The notes: generated from the sequence alone by a model not told the origin. A stretch of DNA of 64,000 bases from Thermocatellispora tengchongensis (GCF_014202315.1 NZ_JACHGN010000015.1:62001-126000), one strand, 5' to 3'; positions 37,903 through 51,651 are shown, counted from the first letter of the stretch. Translations and numbers: made by a program.

Positions 37903-38662
37903 GGCACGGCCTGGACCCGGGACATCAGTCACGGGGAGCCCCTGCCGGATGCAGCACCTCTAGCAGGGGATGGATCCCAACGCCGGGGGCGACCACAACT
38001 CCCTCCCCCGGCGCCTGGGCCTGCCGACCCGGACCGACTCCACCTGCTGATCCTCCCCGCGTGACGATCCGTCCTCGGGCGCGACCCGGTAGCCGGGACG
38101 CGCCCGAGGCGTCTCGCGTTGGGCCGAGGGAGCGCACGCCGGTTCCTGCGGCCCGTCAACCGCGCCCAGGGCAGAAACTTAATCAAGATCAAGTACGGCC
38201 TCGGCCACGCCCACGGAGCAGCCGTGGCCCGGCCGGCGGCGAAGTCCGGCACCACCCCCGCGCCGCCCTCTTCTGATCAGGCGGCTCCCCTTGAGCCGAG
38301 CCGCGCAGCGTGTCGCGGCCGTGGCCCTCATCTCGCGCGGGATCACGCCAGAACCGAAGGCGATCACGCCACGTCGCATGGCCACGACTCGTCGCATGGA
38401 CACGACTCCGACGACGGCAATTTAACCCCGCACACTCCGCAACTTACCGGGTTGCCACCCGGTAACTTCAATGAAACTTTCAGATGTGCGAGCCGTGCGA
38501 CGCGATCTTCTTCCGAGGCGAAACCCTAGGCGGGAAGGCGTTCCGACGGCGGCGCCCGAGTCGGCGCGGAAGATCCCTCGTTGACGCCGGACCGGACCGT
38601 CGGATGTACTCCGCGACAACGCCTCAACGGAGTGGGCCACACAGCTCTCCGCAGGAGCTAGA

Positions 38663-38676
38663 TGTTAGCGCTAACA
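38663..38676. promoter_or_regulatory. LacI-type operator TGTTAGCGCTAACA (upstream)
   Basis: Perfect 14-bp palindrome with the central CG typical of LacI family sites. 289 bp before the GH127 start and 163 bp from the second identical copy, a spacing that would allow looping. Confidence 0.8.
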
Positions 38677-38825
38677 CCCGTGGCCATCTCTACGACCCAG
38701 TGAAGGAGCCCTGGATGTCCTCCCTCATCCCCGGCGACGGCACAGGACCCACCGTTCGCCGGCATGCCGCGCCCGCCACAGCTCCACATCGGCCCCAGAT
38801 GGGCATCGATTCGAACGGCCATGCG

Positions 38826-38839
38826 TGTTAGCGCTAACA
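38826..38839. promoter_or_regulatory. LacI-type operator TGTTAGCGCTAACA (proximal)
   Basis: Second perfect copy, 126 bp before the GH127 start. The LacI gene at 46920, at the end of the same gene group, is the most likely source of the repressor. Confidence 0.8.
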
Positions 38840-38964
38840 GCAGCACCGGGAGCGGTGTCTACGCACCGGCGAGCAGGGACGACCTATCCGAGGCCGAGGG
38901 CCTGACCCGGTGAAACGTGACCGGCGACGGCCGGTCACCACCCCCCATCTCCAAGGAGTTCCGC

Positions 38965-41687
38965 ATGTCCTTGAGCCGTCGTCAGCTCTTACAGGCCGCA
39001 GGGGCGGCCGCCGCGCTCTCGGTCGCCGGCCAGGTGGCCGGCGCATCTCCCGCTCTGGCCGCAGTCCCCTGGGCCAGAGCCGACATCGGCGTCTCGGCCT
39101 ACGAGTTCGAGCTCGGCCAGGTCCGGCTGACCTCCGGCCGTTGGCTGGAGAACCAGAACCGCACCCTCAACTACCTGCGTTTCGTCGATGTCGACCGGCT
39201 GCTGTACGTCTTCCGGGCCAACCACCGGCTGTCCACCAACGGGGCGGCGGCCAACGGCGGCTGGGACGCGCCCACCTTCCCGTTCCGGTCCCACATGCAG
39301 GGCCATTTCCTGACGGCGTGGGCGCAGGCGTACGCCGTGCTCGGCGACACCACCTGCCGGGACAAGGCCGAGTACATGGTGGCCGAACTGGCCAGATGCC
39401 AGGCGAACAACGGCGCCGCCGGATTCAGCAGCGGCTACCTGTCCGGTTTCCCGGAGTCGGACATCACGGCCGTGGAGAACCGCACCCTGAGCAACGGCAA
39501 CGTGCCGTACTACTGCATCCACAAGACCATGGCCGGGCTGCTGGACGTCTGGCGGCTGATCGGCAACACCCAGGCCCGGACCGTGCTGCTGGCCCTGGCG
39601 GGATGGGTGGACGCCCGCACGTCGCGACTCGGCTGGAGCCAGATGCAGGCCATGCTCGGCACCGAGTTCGGCGGCATGAACGCCGTGCTGACGGACCTGT
39701 ACCAGATGACCGGCGACTCCCGGTGGCTGTCCACGGCCCAGCGGTTCGACCACGCGGCCGTGTTCGACCCGTTGGCCGCGGGCCAGGACCGGCTCAACGG
39801 GTTGCACGCCAACACGCAGGTGCCCAAGTGGATCGGAGCGGCCCGCGAGTTCAAGGCGACGGGCACGACCCGCTACCGCGACATCGCCGTCAACGCCTGG
39901 GCCATCACCGTCGGCGCGCACACCTATGTGAACGGCTCCAACAGTCAGGCCGAGCACTTCCGCGCCCCCAACGCCATCGCCGCCTACCTGACCAGAGACA
40001 CCGGCGAGGCGTGCAACACCTACAACATGCTCAAGCTGACCCGGGAGCTGTGGCTGCTGTCGCCGACCCGGGCCGACTACTTCGACTACTACGAGAACGC
40101 CCTGCTCAACCACCTGATCGGGCAGCAGAACCCGGCCGACGCGCGCGGGCACGTCACCTACTTCACCCCGCTCAACCCCGGCGGGCGGCGAGGTGTCGGC
40201 CCGGCCTGGGGCGGAGGCACCTGGAGCACGGACTACAACTCCTTCTGGTGCTGCCAGGGCACCGGGATCGAGACCAACACCAAGCTGATGGACTCGATCT
40301 ACTTCCACAACGGCACCACGCTGTTCGTGAACCTGTTCGTGCCCTCCACCCTCAACTGGAGCCAACGCGGAATCACGGTCACCCAGACGACCTCCTACCC
40401 GGTCGGCGACACCACGTCGCTCCAGGTCACCGGCAACGTGGGCGGATCGTGGACGATGCGCATCCGCATCCCGGCCTGGACCCAGGGCGCGACGATCAGC
40501 GTCAACGGAGTCCAGCAGAACATCGCCACCACGCCGGGCACCTACGCCGACCTCACCCGCTCGTGGGCGTCGGGCGACACCGTGACCGTGCGGCTGCCCA
40601 TGCGGGTGGTCATGAAGGCCGCCAACGACAACCCCAACGTGCAAGCCGTCACCTACGGCCCGGTCGTGCTGTCCGGCGACTACGGCAACAGCAGCCTGTC
40701 GTCGGCCCCTGCCCTGAACACCTCCTCGATCACCCGGACCAGCACCTCCTCCCTGGCCTTCACGGCCACGGCCAACGGGGCGTCGGTGCGGCTGGGCCCG
40801 TTCTACGAGGCTCACGACCACAACTACGTCGTCTACTGGAACACCGGTGGCCAGGGCGGCGCCGGCTCGGCCGGCTTCCGGCTGGTCAACGTGGCCAGCG
40901 GGCTGGTCCTCGGCATCCAGAACATGTCCACGGCCGACGGCGGCCTGGCCCTGCAGTGGACCGACAACGGCACGGCCGACCACGACTGGGTTCCCGTCGT
41001 GGACGGCAGTGCCCTGCGGTTCCGCAACGTCCACAGCGGCAAGGTGCTCGGCGTCGAGAACATGTCGACCGCCGACAATGCCCGGGTGCTCCAGTGGGGA
41101 GACACCGGCACCGCCGACCACCGCTGGACGATCACCGACGTGGGCGACGGCTCCGTCAAGATCCGCAACGTCCACAGCTCCAAGCTGCTCGCCATCCAGA
41201 ACGGCTCGACCGCCAACGGCGCCCAGGTGGTCCAGGACTCCGACAACGGCAGCCCCGACAACCAGTGGCGATTCATACCGAACGGCGCGCGGCGTATTCA
41301 GAACGTGGGCACCGGGATGGTGCTCGGCGTCACCGGCATGTCCACGGCCGACGGTGCGCTCGTCATCCAGTGGGGCGACACCGGCACCGCCGACCACCTG
41401 TGGACGGCGATCATCGACACCGGCGGCTACCTGCGGCTGCGCAACTCCAGCAGCCAGAAGGTGCTGGGCGTGGAGAACATGGGCACCGCTGCCGGGTCGC
41501 GCGTCGTGCAGTGGGCCGACAACGGCACCGCCGACCATCGCTGGCGGCTGCGCTACGGGTCGGGCGCCGCTTTCCGCATCCAGTGCGCCAACGGCGGACG
41601 GGTCCTCGGCCTCGGCGGCACCTCGCAGGGCGCGCAGGTGGTGCTCGCCGACGACAACGGCGCGACGAACAACCTCTGGAGGTTCCT

Positions 41688-41691
<4 letters not shown>
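38965..41691 (+). CDS. Tat-exported GH127 beta-L-arabinofuranosidase with C-terminal ricin-type repeats
   Basis: A 908-residue exoenzyme. The start SLSRRQLLQAAGAAAALSVA is a twin-arginine signal. Residues about 50-620 are the GH127 (DUF1680) barrel plus beta domains. The Zn-site pattern of the founding enzyme HypBA1 is visible: TGEACNTYNM (Glu and Cys) and FWCCQGTG (two Cys). Residues about 635-908 form six or more ricin-type repeats (GKVLGVENMSTADNARVLQW and similar). GH127 removes beta-L-arabinofuranose. ATG 38965 follows AAGGAG by 6 bases. First gene of the rightward operon; the next start overlaps its stop (GTGA). Confidence 0.92.
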
Positions 41692-45192
<3,501 letters not shown>

Positions 45193-45203
45193 AGGAGCAC
45201 ATC

Positions 45204-46655
45204 ATGAAACTCAGATCACTGGCCGTCCTCGGGACGGTGGCCGCCTTACTGGCGAGCCTGTTCGTCGCCATGCAGGTCCGGTCCGCCCACGCGGCCACCG
45301 TGGACACCAACGCCTGGTACGTCCTGGTCAACCGCAACAGCGGCAAGGCCCTGGACGTCTACAACCTCGCCACCAACGACGGCGCCCGCATCACCCAGTG
45401 GTCCAGGAACAACCAGAACCAGCAGCAGTGGCAGTTCGTCGACTCCGGCGGCGGCTACTACCGCATCAAGTCCCGCCACTCCGGCAAGGTGCTCGACGTC
45501 TACAACTGGTCCACCGCCAACGGCGCCGGCATCGTGCAATGGACCGACCACAACGGCGCCAACCAGCAGTGGCGGCTGGCCGACAGCCCGGACGGCTATG
45601 TGAGGTTCATCTCGCGCCACAGCAACAAGGCCCTGGAGGTCCAGGGCGGCTCCACCGCCGACGGCGCGAACATCGTCCAGTACGACGACTGGGGCGGCAC
45701 CAACCAGCAGTGGCAGCTCGTCCGGGTCGACGGGGGCACCCCCGGCACGTGCGATCTTCCGTCCACGTACCGCTGGACATCGACGGGCCCGCTGGCGACA
45801 CCGAAGCCGGGCTGGGTCTCGCTCAAGGACTTCACCGTAGCCCCCTACAACGGCAGGCATCTCGTCTACGCCACGACGCACGACACGGGGACGAGGTGGG
45901 GTTCGATGAACTTCAGCCTCTTCAGCAACTGGTCCGAGATGGCCTCGGCCAGCCAGAACACGATGTCGTCCGCCACCGTCGCGCCCACACTCCTCTACTT
46001 CGCCCCGAAGAACATCTGGGTGCTCGCCTACCAGTGGGGCGGGACCGCCTTCTCCTACAGGACCTCCAGCGACCCCACCAATCCGAACGGCTGGTCCTCC
46101 CAGCAGGTGCTCTTCTCAGGAAGCATCTCCGGCTCCAGCACAGGGCCCATCGACCAGACGCTCATCGGTGACAGCACGAACATGTACCTGTTCTTCGCCG
46201 GGGACAACGGCAAGATCTACCGGGCCAGCATGCCCATCGGGAACTTCCCCGGCAGTTTCGGCACCACATCGACGGTGATCATGAGCGACACGACGAACAA
46301 CCTGTTCGAAGCCGTTCAGGTCTACAAGCTCCAGGGCCAGAACAAGTACCTCATGATCGTCGAAGCGATCGGCGCACAGGGCCGCTACTTCCGCTCGTTC
46401 ACCGCCACCAGTCTGAACGGTTCGTGGACCCCCCAGGCCGCCACCGAGAGCAACCCCTTCGCCGGCAAGGCCAACAGCGGCGCCACCTGGACCAACGACA
46501 TCAGCCACGGCGAACTGGTCCGCACCAGCGCCGACCAGACCATGACCGTCGATCCCTGCAACCTGCAGTTGCTCTACCAGGGGCGCGACCCCAACTCCGG
46601 CGGCGACTACGGCCTCCTGCCCTACCGGCCGGGCCTGCTGACACTGCAGCGCTGA
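45204..46655 (+). CDS. Secreted GH62 alpha-L-arabinofuranosidase with N-terminal ricin-type module
   Basis: A 483-residue exoenzyme. Signal peptide 1-30, ricin-type module 31-172, short GGTPGT linker, GH62 propeller about 178-483. Family features: [20 protein letters not shown] at its start, [19 protein letters not shown] with the base Asp, [15 protein letters not shown] and the end [22 protein letters not shown]62 enzymes remove arabinose side chains from arabinoxylan. ATG 45204 follows AGGAG by 7 bases. Last gene of the operon; a strong hairpin follows. Confidence 0.94.
   Translation: MKLRSLAVLGTVAALLASLFVAMQVRSAHAATVDTNAWYVLVNRNSGKALDVYNLATNDGARITQWSRNNQNQQQWQFVDSGGGYYRIKSRHSGKVLDVYNWSTANGAGIVQWTDHNGANQQWRLADSPDGYVRFISRHSNKALEVQGGSTADGANIVQYDDWGGTNQQWQLVRVDGGTPGTCDLPSTYRWTSTGPLATPKPGWVSLKDFTVAPYNGRHLVYATTHDTGTRWGSMNFSLFSNWSEMASASQNTMSSATVAPTLLYFAPKNIWVLAYQWGGTAFSYRTSSDPTNPNGWSSQQVLFSGSISGSSTGPIDQTLIGDSTNMYLFFAGDNGKIYRASMPIGNFPGSFGTTSTVIMSDTTNNLFEAVQVYKLQGQNKYLMIVEAIGAQGRYFRSFTATSLNGSWTPQAATESNPFAGKANSGATWTNDISHGELVRTSADQTMTVDPCNLQLLYQGRDPNSGGDYGLLPYRPGLLTLQR
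45295..45732 (+). repeat. Ricin-type module copy C
   Basis: N-terminal copy in the GH62 gene; direct repeat of copies A and B. The spacing between B and C starts is about 550 bp. Confidence 0.8.
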
Positions 46656-46764
46656 CGGCGTGACACGGCTCCGGCTCGGATGTCCGTGACGTTCGCGGCG
46701 AAGGCGTACGCCCGATCGGGCGAGCGCCGTCACGGCACGCGATCAGGTCCGGTGGAGCCGGCGT

Positions 46765-46793
46765 GGCGGGCTCGGCCTTGTGCCGAGCCCGCC
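46765..46793 (+). terminator. Hairpin terminator of the rightward xylanolytic operon
   Basis: A perfect 12-bp stem (GGCGGGCTCGGC, 46765-46776, with its complement at 46782-46793) and 5-nt loop, 110 bp past the GH62 stop. No U-run. Confidence 0.65.
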
Positions 46794-46907
46794 CGGGTCA
46801 CGCCCCATCCCCTGCTGACCGGCTTGCCATGCGCTCACGCGGTCACGTGTGCGGCCCTGTTCGATCTTGGTGAGCCGTCGCCGCCCCGGCTGCCGGCACT
46901 CCGTGGC

Positions 46908-46913
46908 TAGACT
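46908..46913 (+). promoter_or_regulatory. -10 hexamer for a leaderless LacI gene
   Basis: TAGACT ends 6 bases before ATG 46920; no ribosome site. The regulator therefore has its own promoter after the terminator at 46765. Confidence 0.55.
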
Positions 46914-46919
46914 GCGGCC

Positions 46920-47942
46920 ATGACCGCGGAGTCGTCCCCCCTCACCATCGCCCAGCTCGCCAAGCTGGCCGGAGTCTCCACCGCGACGGTCTCCAAGGTC
47001 GTGAACGGCCGTTCCCAGGTGTCGTCCGAAACCCGCGCCGCCGTGGAGGAGCTCATCCGGCGGCACGGCTACCGGCGGCAGCGCCGCCGGTCCACGCCGA
47101 CGGCCCTGGTGGAGCTGGTCTTCCACGCGCTGGAGGGCGACTATCCCGTCGAGATCACCAAAGGGGTGGCGGAGGTCGCGCGCGAGCACGAGCTCACGGT
47201 GGGGATCTCGGACCTGCGCTGTGACCACGCCGCCGGCGACGCCTGGCTGGAGGGGGTGCTGCGGCGCCGCCCGAGCGGCGTGATCGCGGTGTTCTCCGGC
47301 CTGACCGAAACCCAGCACGAACAGCTCGCCCGCCGCGAGATCCCGCTGGTCCTGCTGGACCCGGCCGACGTCCCCGCGAGGAACATCCCGTCGGTCGGCG
47401 CCGGCAACTGGAACGGCGGGCTCACGGCCACCCGCCACCTCCTGGAGCTCGGGCATCGCCGCATCGCCATCATCACCGGGCCCGACTCCGCGCTGTCCAG
47501 CCGGGCCCGTCTCGACGGCTACCGGACCGCCCTCGACATGGCCGGCGTGCCCATCGACCCAGAGCTGATCGGCCGGGGCGACTTCCTCATCGAGGGCGGC
47601 CTGGACGAGGCCCGCCGCCTGCTGCGCCTCCCCGACCGGCCGACCGCGATCTTCGCCACGAACGACGGCCAGGCCATCGGCGTCTACCACGCGGCCCACC
47701 AGCTCGGCCTGCGCATCCCGGACGACCTCAGCGTGATCGGCTTCGACGACCTGCCTTCGGTGCGGTGGGCCATTCCGCCGCTGACCACCATCCGCCAGCC
47801 CCTCGCCGAGATGGCCGCGGCGGCGACCTCGATGCTGCTGAAGCTGGCCAACGGCGAGCAACTGCCGCAGAGCCGCGTCGAGCTGGCCACCGAACTCGTC
47901 GTACGCGAGAGCACCGCGCCGCCCGCACTCCCGCCCGCCTGA
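46920..47942 (+). CDS. LacI family repressor, probable regulator of the xylanolytic genes
   Basis: A 340-residue regulator. HTH at about 8-30 (TIAQLAKLAGVSTATVSKVV) with hinge helix near 52-58; periplasmic-binding-protein-like core with the family marks LLELGHRRIAIITGP (~178), RLDGYRTAL (~197), PTAIFATNDGQAIG (~238), LSVIGFDDLP (~268) and LTTIRQPLAEM. Such repressors release DNA on binding a sugar. Its place directly after the operon, and the three TGTTA(G/A)CGCTAACA palindromes before operon genes, make it the best candidate for their repressor, with a xylo- or arabino-oligosaccharide as inducer. Confidence 0.9.
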   Translation: MTAESSPLTIAQLAKLAGVSTATVSKVVNGRSQVSSETRAAVEELIRRHGYRRQRRRSTPTALVELVFHALEGDYPVEITKGVAEVAREHELTVGISDLRCDHAAGDAWLEGVLRRRPSGVIAVFSGLTETQHEQLARREIPLVLLDPADVPARNIPSVGAGNWNGGLTATRHLLELGHRRIAIITGPDSALSSRARLDGYRTALDMAGVPIDPELIGRGDFLIEGGLDEARRLLRLPDRPTAIFATNDGQAIGVYHAAHQLGLRIPDDLSVIGFDDLPSVRWAIPPLTTIRQPLAEMAAAATSMLLKLANGEQLPQSRVELATELVVRESTAPPALPPA

Positions 47943-48033
47943 GCCGAAGGGGTTCGGCGAGGGGAGCATGGGCCGTCCCCTACCGGCGTCCGATTCAGTG
48001 CGAGTGACGGGGCGGGGCGCTGCCGCTGCACGC

Positions 48034-48184
48034 CGATCACCGGCCGGCCGTCGAAGACGTCGTCGGCGAACCCCTGGTTGCGCATCCACGAGCGATGGAT
48101 GAACCCGTTGCGGACCGCCGCGCCGAACCACTGACGGCTGCGCGGCGTGCGATCCGTCATCGGCATCGGCAGCCTCTCTGTCAT
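48034..48184 (-). pseudogene. 5' fragment of an IlvD/Edd-family sugar-acid dehydratase
   Basis: Starting at ATG 48184, 15 bases after the permease stop, the minus strand reads TDRTPRSRQWFGAAVRNGFI then HRSWMRNQGFADDVFDGRPV and IG. This is the characteristic start of xylonate/arabonate dehydratases. The similarity stops where the [Fe-S] cysteine (usually GICNT) should come, and the frame continues into unrelated sequence. About 50 of some 580 codons remain. Its position suggests that the importer operon once included sugar-acid catabolism. Confidence 0.75.
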
Positions 48185-48199
48185 CTATCCGGCCGCGTC

Positions 48200-49072
48200 C
48201 TACCTCAGGCCCCCGACGGACAGTCCGCCGCGCCAGTGTCGCTGGAGGGTGAAGAAGGCGATGATGAGCGGGATCACCGACACCAGCGCGCCCAAGATGA
48301 TGAGGCTCCACAGGGAGGTGGTGCCCGCGTTGTTCGCCGAGGCGATTCCCTGCCAGAGGCCGAGTCCGACGGTGACGGGGAAGAGGCGGTTGTCGGAGAG
48401 CATGGCGAGGGGCAGGAAGTAGTTGTTCCACGACGCCACGGCGGACAGCAGCAGCACGGTGACCACCGCGGGCCGCATCAGCGGGAACGCGACCTGTAGG
48501 AACGTGCGCAGTTCACCCGCGCCGTCGGCCCGCGCCGCGTCCAGGATCTCGTCGGGAACGGCGTCGCGCGCGTATACGTGCATCAGATAGACGCCGAACG
48601 GGTTGAGAAGCGATGGGAGGATCACCGCCCAGATCGTGTTGGTGAGGCCGAGCCCGGAGAACATGATGAAGGTGGGAATCACCAGGGCCGTCGCGGGGAC
48701 CATCAACGCGCCGAGCACGAGCGCGAAGCTGAAGCGTCTGGCGGCGAACCGGTATTTGGCGAATCCGTAGCCGGCCATGACGGCCAGGATCGTGGCGCCG
48801 ACCCCGCCCGCGATGGCGTACAGCGTGGAGTTGAGTATCCACCTGCCGTAGATGCCGTTGTCGTAGGTGAACAGTTGCTGGAGGTTCCCGAGGTAGTCGA
48901 TCCGGTCGGCGAACCACAGCGTGTTGCCGCCGCCGAACAGGCCGGAGGCGTCCTTGGAGCTGTTGACGATGACCCACCAGAACGGCACGAGGAAGTACAC
49001 GACCAGAAAGCCGAGGAGCACCTGCAGAGGGAGGTGGCGTTGCGGCCGGCGGGCGCGGGAGCGGGCACTCAT
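48200..49072 (-). CDS. Carbohydrate ABC transporter permease (MalG-like)
   Basis: A 290-residue inner membrane permease with six hydrophobic helices. The cytoplasmic EAA loop is DEILDAARADGAGELRTF followed by FPLMRPA, matching the family pattern EAAxxDGAxxxxxFxxIxLPxxxP. The N-terminus (RRPQRHLPLQVLLGFLVVYF) is typical of CUT1 MalG-like subunits. ATG 49072 overlaps the stop of the upstream permease by ATGA. No ATPase gene is present; in actinomycetes such importers usually share the MsiK ATPase encoded elsewhere. Confidence 0.93.
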   Translation of the reverse strand: MSARSRARRPQRHLPLQVLLGFLVVYFLVPFWWVIVNSSKDASGLFGGGNTLWFADRIDYLGNLQQLFTYDNGIYGRWILNSTLYAIAGGVGATILAVMAGYGFAKYRFAARRFSFALVLGALMVPATALVIPTFIMFSGLGLTNTIWAVILPSLLNPFGVYLMHVYARDAVPDEILDAARADGAGELRTFLQVAFPLMRPAVVTVLLLSAVASWNNYFLPLAMLSDNRLFPVTVGLGLWQGIASANNAGTTSLWSLIILGALVSVIPLIIAFFTLQRHWRGGLSVGGLR

Positions 49073-50013
49073 CACAAGAAGCTCCTCCGCTTGCGAGTGA
49101 AGAACAGGAAGGCGTAGACGCCGATGAACACGATCCCGCCGAGGGCGAAGGAGATCGCCGATCCGTAGTTGAAGTTCGCGAGCGCGAACGCCTGCTGGTA
49201 TGCGTACATGTTGGGAGTGAAGTCCGGTCCGATCGTGCCGGCCGCGAGGGATCGCAGGATCTGCGGTTCGTTGAAGAACTGCAGGGTGCCGATGAGCGAG
49301 AAGACCAGGATCAGGAGCAGCGCGGGGGCGATCAGCGGGATCTTGATCCGGAGCGCGATCTGCCATCTTCCGGCGCCGTCCATGCGCGCGGCCTCGTAGA
49401 GCGTCGGGTCGATGCCCTGCAGCGCCGCGTACAGGATGATCATGTAGTAGCCGGCCCACTGCCAGGTGACGATGTTGACCAGTCCGTAGAAGATCAGGTT
49501 ACTGCTGAGGAAATCGGGCGGGGTCGCGCCGAACAATCCGAAGATGTCGGTGAGCGGCCCGAAGCTCTTGCTGTACAGGAATCCCCACATGACGGCCCCG
49601 ATGACCGTGGGAATCGCATAGGGGAGGAAGATCATCAGGCGCGAGAAGCGGGTGAACAGAGAGGTCACGGCGTCCAGGATGAGGGCCATCGCGAGCGCGG
49701 CGATGATCTGCAGCGGTATGGAGACCAGCGAGAAGCGGATGACGAACCACGACCCGGAGAGGAAGCTCGGATCGGTGAACGCCTTCACGTAATTGTCCAG
49801 CAGGACGAAGCTGGTGCCGCCGATCAGCTTTTTCTGGAAGAGGCTGAGGTACAGCGCGTACGCGAGCGGCGCGATGAGGAACGCCAGGAAGACGATCCCG
49901 AATGGCCCGACGAAGAGCCACCCCATCAGATGCTCACGGAGGCGCACCTTGCCACGGACCTTGTGCGGTTTCTCTTGGGTGCGTGGCGCACTCTTCTCGA
50001 TCAGGAGGGTCAT
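49072..50013 (-). CDS. Carbohydrate ABC transporter permease (MalF-like)
   Basis: A 313-residue permease with about six membrane helices and the EAA loop LYEAARMDGAGRWQIALRIK followed by IPLIAP. The hydrophilic N-terminus (EKSAPRTQEKPHKVRGKVRL) is cytoplasmic. ATG 50013 has GGAG 6 bases upstream. Sits 77 bp after the binding-protein gene and is translationally coupled to the second permease. Confidence 0.93.
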   Translation of the reverse strand: MTLLIEKSAPRTQEKPHKVRGKVRLREHLMGWLFVGPFGIVFLAFLIAPLAYALYLSLFQKKLIGGTSFVLLDNYVKAFTDPSFLSGSWFVIRFSLVSIPLQIIAALAMALILDAVTSLFTRFSRLMIFLPYAIPTVIGAVMWGFLYSKSFGPLTDIFGLFGATPPDFLSSNLIFYGLVNIVTWQWAGYYMIILYAALQGIDPTLYEAARMDGAGRWQIALRIKIPLIAPALLLILVFSLIGTLQFFNEPQILRSLAAGTIGPDFTPNMYAYQQAFALANFNYGSAISFALGGIVFIGVYAFLFFTRKRRSFL

Positions 50014-50090
50014 CTTGGGCTCCGGGATGTCGATGCTGGGAAATCGCGGGTGGGCCGGCCGGCCGAAGACGGCGTGACCCACCCTCGTCG

Positions 50091-51452
50091 TCACTGAACG
50101 GTGAAACCTTGCTCCTTGGCGTAGCTCACTACGTCCTCTTGAAGCCGGTCGGCGGCCTGCGCGCCGGTGACGGAGCCCTCGATGATCGCGCTGACCTGCT
50201 TCGTCATGGCGTCGAAGTAGTACTGGCCGAACGGGCTGTAGGTGACGCCCTTGTAGGCGTTCGCCGCAGGGACGTACACCTCCTTGTTCGCCTGCTGGCC
50301 GCCGAAGAACTCCACCTTCAGGTTCACGAACTCGGGGTCGTTGAGCGCCTTGAGGTTCAGCGGGAAGATGATCTGGTTGGTCCAGCCGTGGGTGAGCGAC
50401 TCCTTGTCGGCGTAGAGTCCGTACGCCACCTTCGCCGCGAGTTCGGGGTTCTTCGCCTGGCTCGTCACCGAGAAGGCCGACCCGCCCCAGTTCACCTGCA
50501 CCGGGTTGCCGGCATCCCACTGCGGGAGCGGCGCCACCGCGAACTTGCCGCTGTCCTCGCCCTTGCCGACGCCGGCGCCGGTGAGGTACCCGGGCGCCCA
50601 GGCCGCCGAGATGTACGTCGCGTACTTACCGTTGATCACACCCGAGATGTACTCCGGCGTGAACTGGTCCTGCGTCCCGACCAGACCCTTCTTCGCCAGG
50701 CGCGCCCAGTAGTCGAGCACGTCCTTGGACGCCTGGTCGTTCAGCTTGACACCGATCGAGGTCGGCTGCGCCGGGTCGTAGGTGAAGGGCGAGGCGCCCT
50801 TCTGGATCTGCAGCGCCATCGTGAGGGCCGACACGTTCGCCGCGAAGTCGCCGAACAGCGGGCCACCCGCGTCCTTCACCTTCTGCGCCGCCTGCTCGTA
50901 CTCGTCCCACGTCTTCGGCGGCGTGATGTCGTACTTGTCGAAGATGTCCTTCCGGTAGATCATCGCCAGCGGGCCGCCGTCCACCGGCACGCCGTAGACC
51001 GCGTCACCGACCGAGACGTCCTTCCACGCGCCCTCGCTGTAGTCGCCCTTGACGGTGTCAAAGCCGTACTTCTTGATGTCCACGAGCGCGTTCTGGATCT
51101 GGAAGGTCGGGATCCGGTCCATCTCGATCATGATCACGTCGGGCGCACCGGTGCCGGCCGAGATGGCCGTCTGGAACTTGTCGTACTCGTCACTGCCCTG
51201 GCCGACGTTGGTCCAGCAGACCTGCACCTCGTTGTTCTGCTTGTTGAAGTTGTCGACGACGAGCTGCATGTTGGGGTACCAGCCCCACATCGTCACGACC
51301 GGCAGATTCTTCTTGGGAATCGTGTTCGTGCAGTTGCTGGCGTTGTTCCCGCCCGCGTTGTTTCCGCTCGCTCCCCCGTCGGAGGCGCAGGCGGTGAGCG
51401 CGGTCGCGGCGGCGAGCACGACTGCCGCGGCAAGTACTCTTCTGTTCTTCAT
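50091..51452 (-). CDS. Sugar ABC transporter substrate-binding lipoprotein
   Basis: A 453-residue family 1 extracellular solute-binding protein. Signal peptide with lipobox LTAC (Cys near residue 20) and a Ser/Gly/Asn-rich tether. Family marks: VTMWGWYPNMQLVVDNFNKQ, GTGAPDVIMIEMDRIPTF, WKDVSVGDAVYGVPVDGGPL, ITPPKTWDEYEQAA. It would deliver oligosaccharides, likely xylo- or arabinoxylo-oligomers from the context, to the two permeases. ATG 51452 is preferred (GGGGAG 8 bases upstream) over ATG 51458. The operator TGTGAGCGCTCACA lies 120 bp upstream. Confidence 0.93.
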   Translation of the reverse strand: MKNRRVLAAAVVLAAATALTACASDGGASGNNAGGNNASNCTNTIPKKNLPVVTMWGWYPNMQLVVDNFNKQNNEVQVCWTNVGQGSDEYDKFQTAISAGTGAPDVIMIEMDRIPTFQIQNALVDIKKYGFDTVKGDYSEGAWKDVSVGDAVYGVPVDGGPLAMIYRKDIFDKYDITPPKTWDEYEQAAQKVKDAGGPLFGDFAANVSALTMALQIQKGASPFTYDPAQPTSIGVKLNDQASKDVLDYWARLAKKGLVGTQDQFTPEYISGVINGKYATYISAAWAPGYLTGAGVGKGEDSGKFAVAPLPQWDAGNPVQVNWGGSAFSVTSQAKNPELAAKVAYGLYADKESLTHGWTNQIIFPLNLKALNDPEFVNLKVEFFGGQQANKEVYVPAANAYKGVTYSPFGQYYFDAMTKQVSAIIEGSVTGAQAADRLQEDVVSYAKEQGFTVQ

Positions 51453-51574
51453 TGACATGTCTCCCCTTCGGGATCGCGGCGCCGGGGGTCCATGCGCCGC
51501 GGCTGAGCCGAGCGACCGGCCCGGACGGGGCACGGGTGACGCCACCCGCACCCCGCCCTTGGCGCCGATCCTCG

Positions 51575-51588
51575 TGTGAGCGCTCACA
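51575..51588. promoter_or_regulatory. LacI-type operator TGTGAGCGCTCACA of the importer operon
   Basis: A perfect 14-bp palindrome 122 bp upstream of the binding-protein start. It shares the GAGCGCTC core with CebR-like sites (TGGGAGCGCTCCCA, from memory) and differs from the TGTTAGCGCTAACA sites of the enzyme operon, so another repressor is implied. Confidence 0.75.
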
Positions 51589-51607
51589 TTCCCGTAGCGA
51601 TATCAGG

Positions 51608-51626
51608 CGCAGGCCCGATGCCTGCG
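51608..51626 (-). terminator. Hairpin after the double esterase gene
   Basis: CGCAGGC-CCGAT-GCCTGCG, 7-bp stem, 26 bases past the esterase stop at 51652 on the minus strand. Confidence 0.45.
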
Positions 51627-51651
51627 GTGGTATCGCCTCGGACGGGCTTGC

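Larger units (their letters stand above)
37903..38964. promoter_or_regulatory. 1-kb intergenic control region upstream of the rightward xylanolytic operon
   Basis: No gene is supported. From left to right: two tandem 18-bp units CGTCGCATGGCCACGACT and CGTCGCATGGACACGACT (38372-38407); a 9-bp inverted repeat TTACCGGGT-TGCC-ACCCGGTAA (38444-38465); the palindrome TGAAACTTTCA (38472-38482), identical to the one at 36123; and two perfect LacI-type operators at 38663 and 38826. The arrangement suggests a GAAA-box regulator site upstream and repressor sites around the promoter of the GH127 gene. Confidence 0.6.

Noticed and set aside
37939-37979. CCCCTGC/GCAGGGG inverted repeat after the xylanase gene as a terminator
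   Set aside because: Seven-bp stem with a 27-nt loop and no T-run; too weak.
38310-38450. His/Asp-rich ORF made by the tandem repeats (SHGHDSSHGHDSDDG)
   Set aside because: The frame has no start signals and the composition follows from the DNA repeat.
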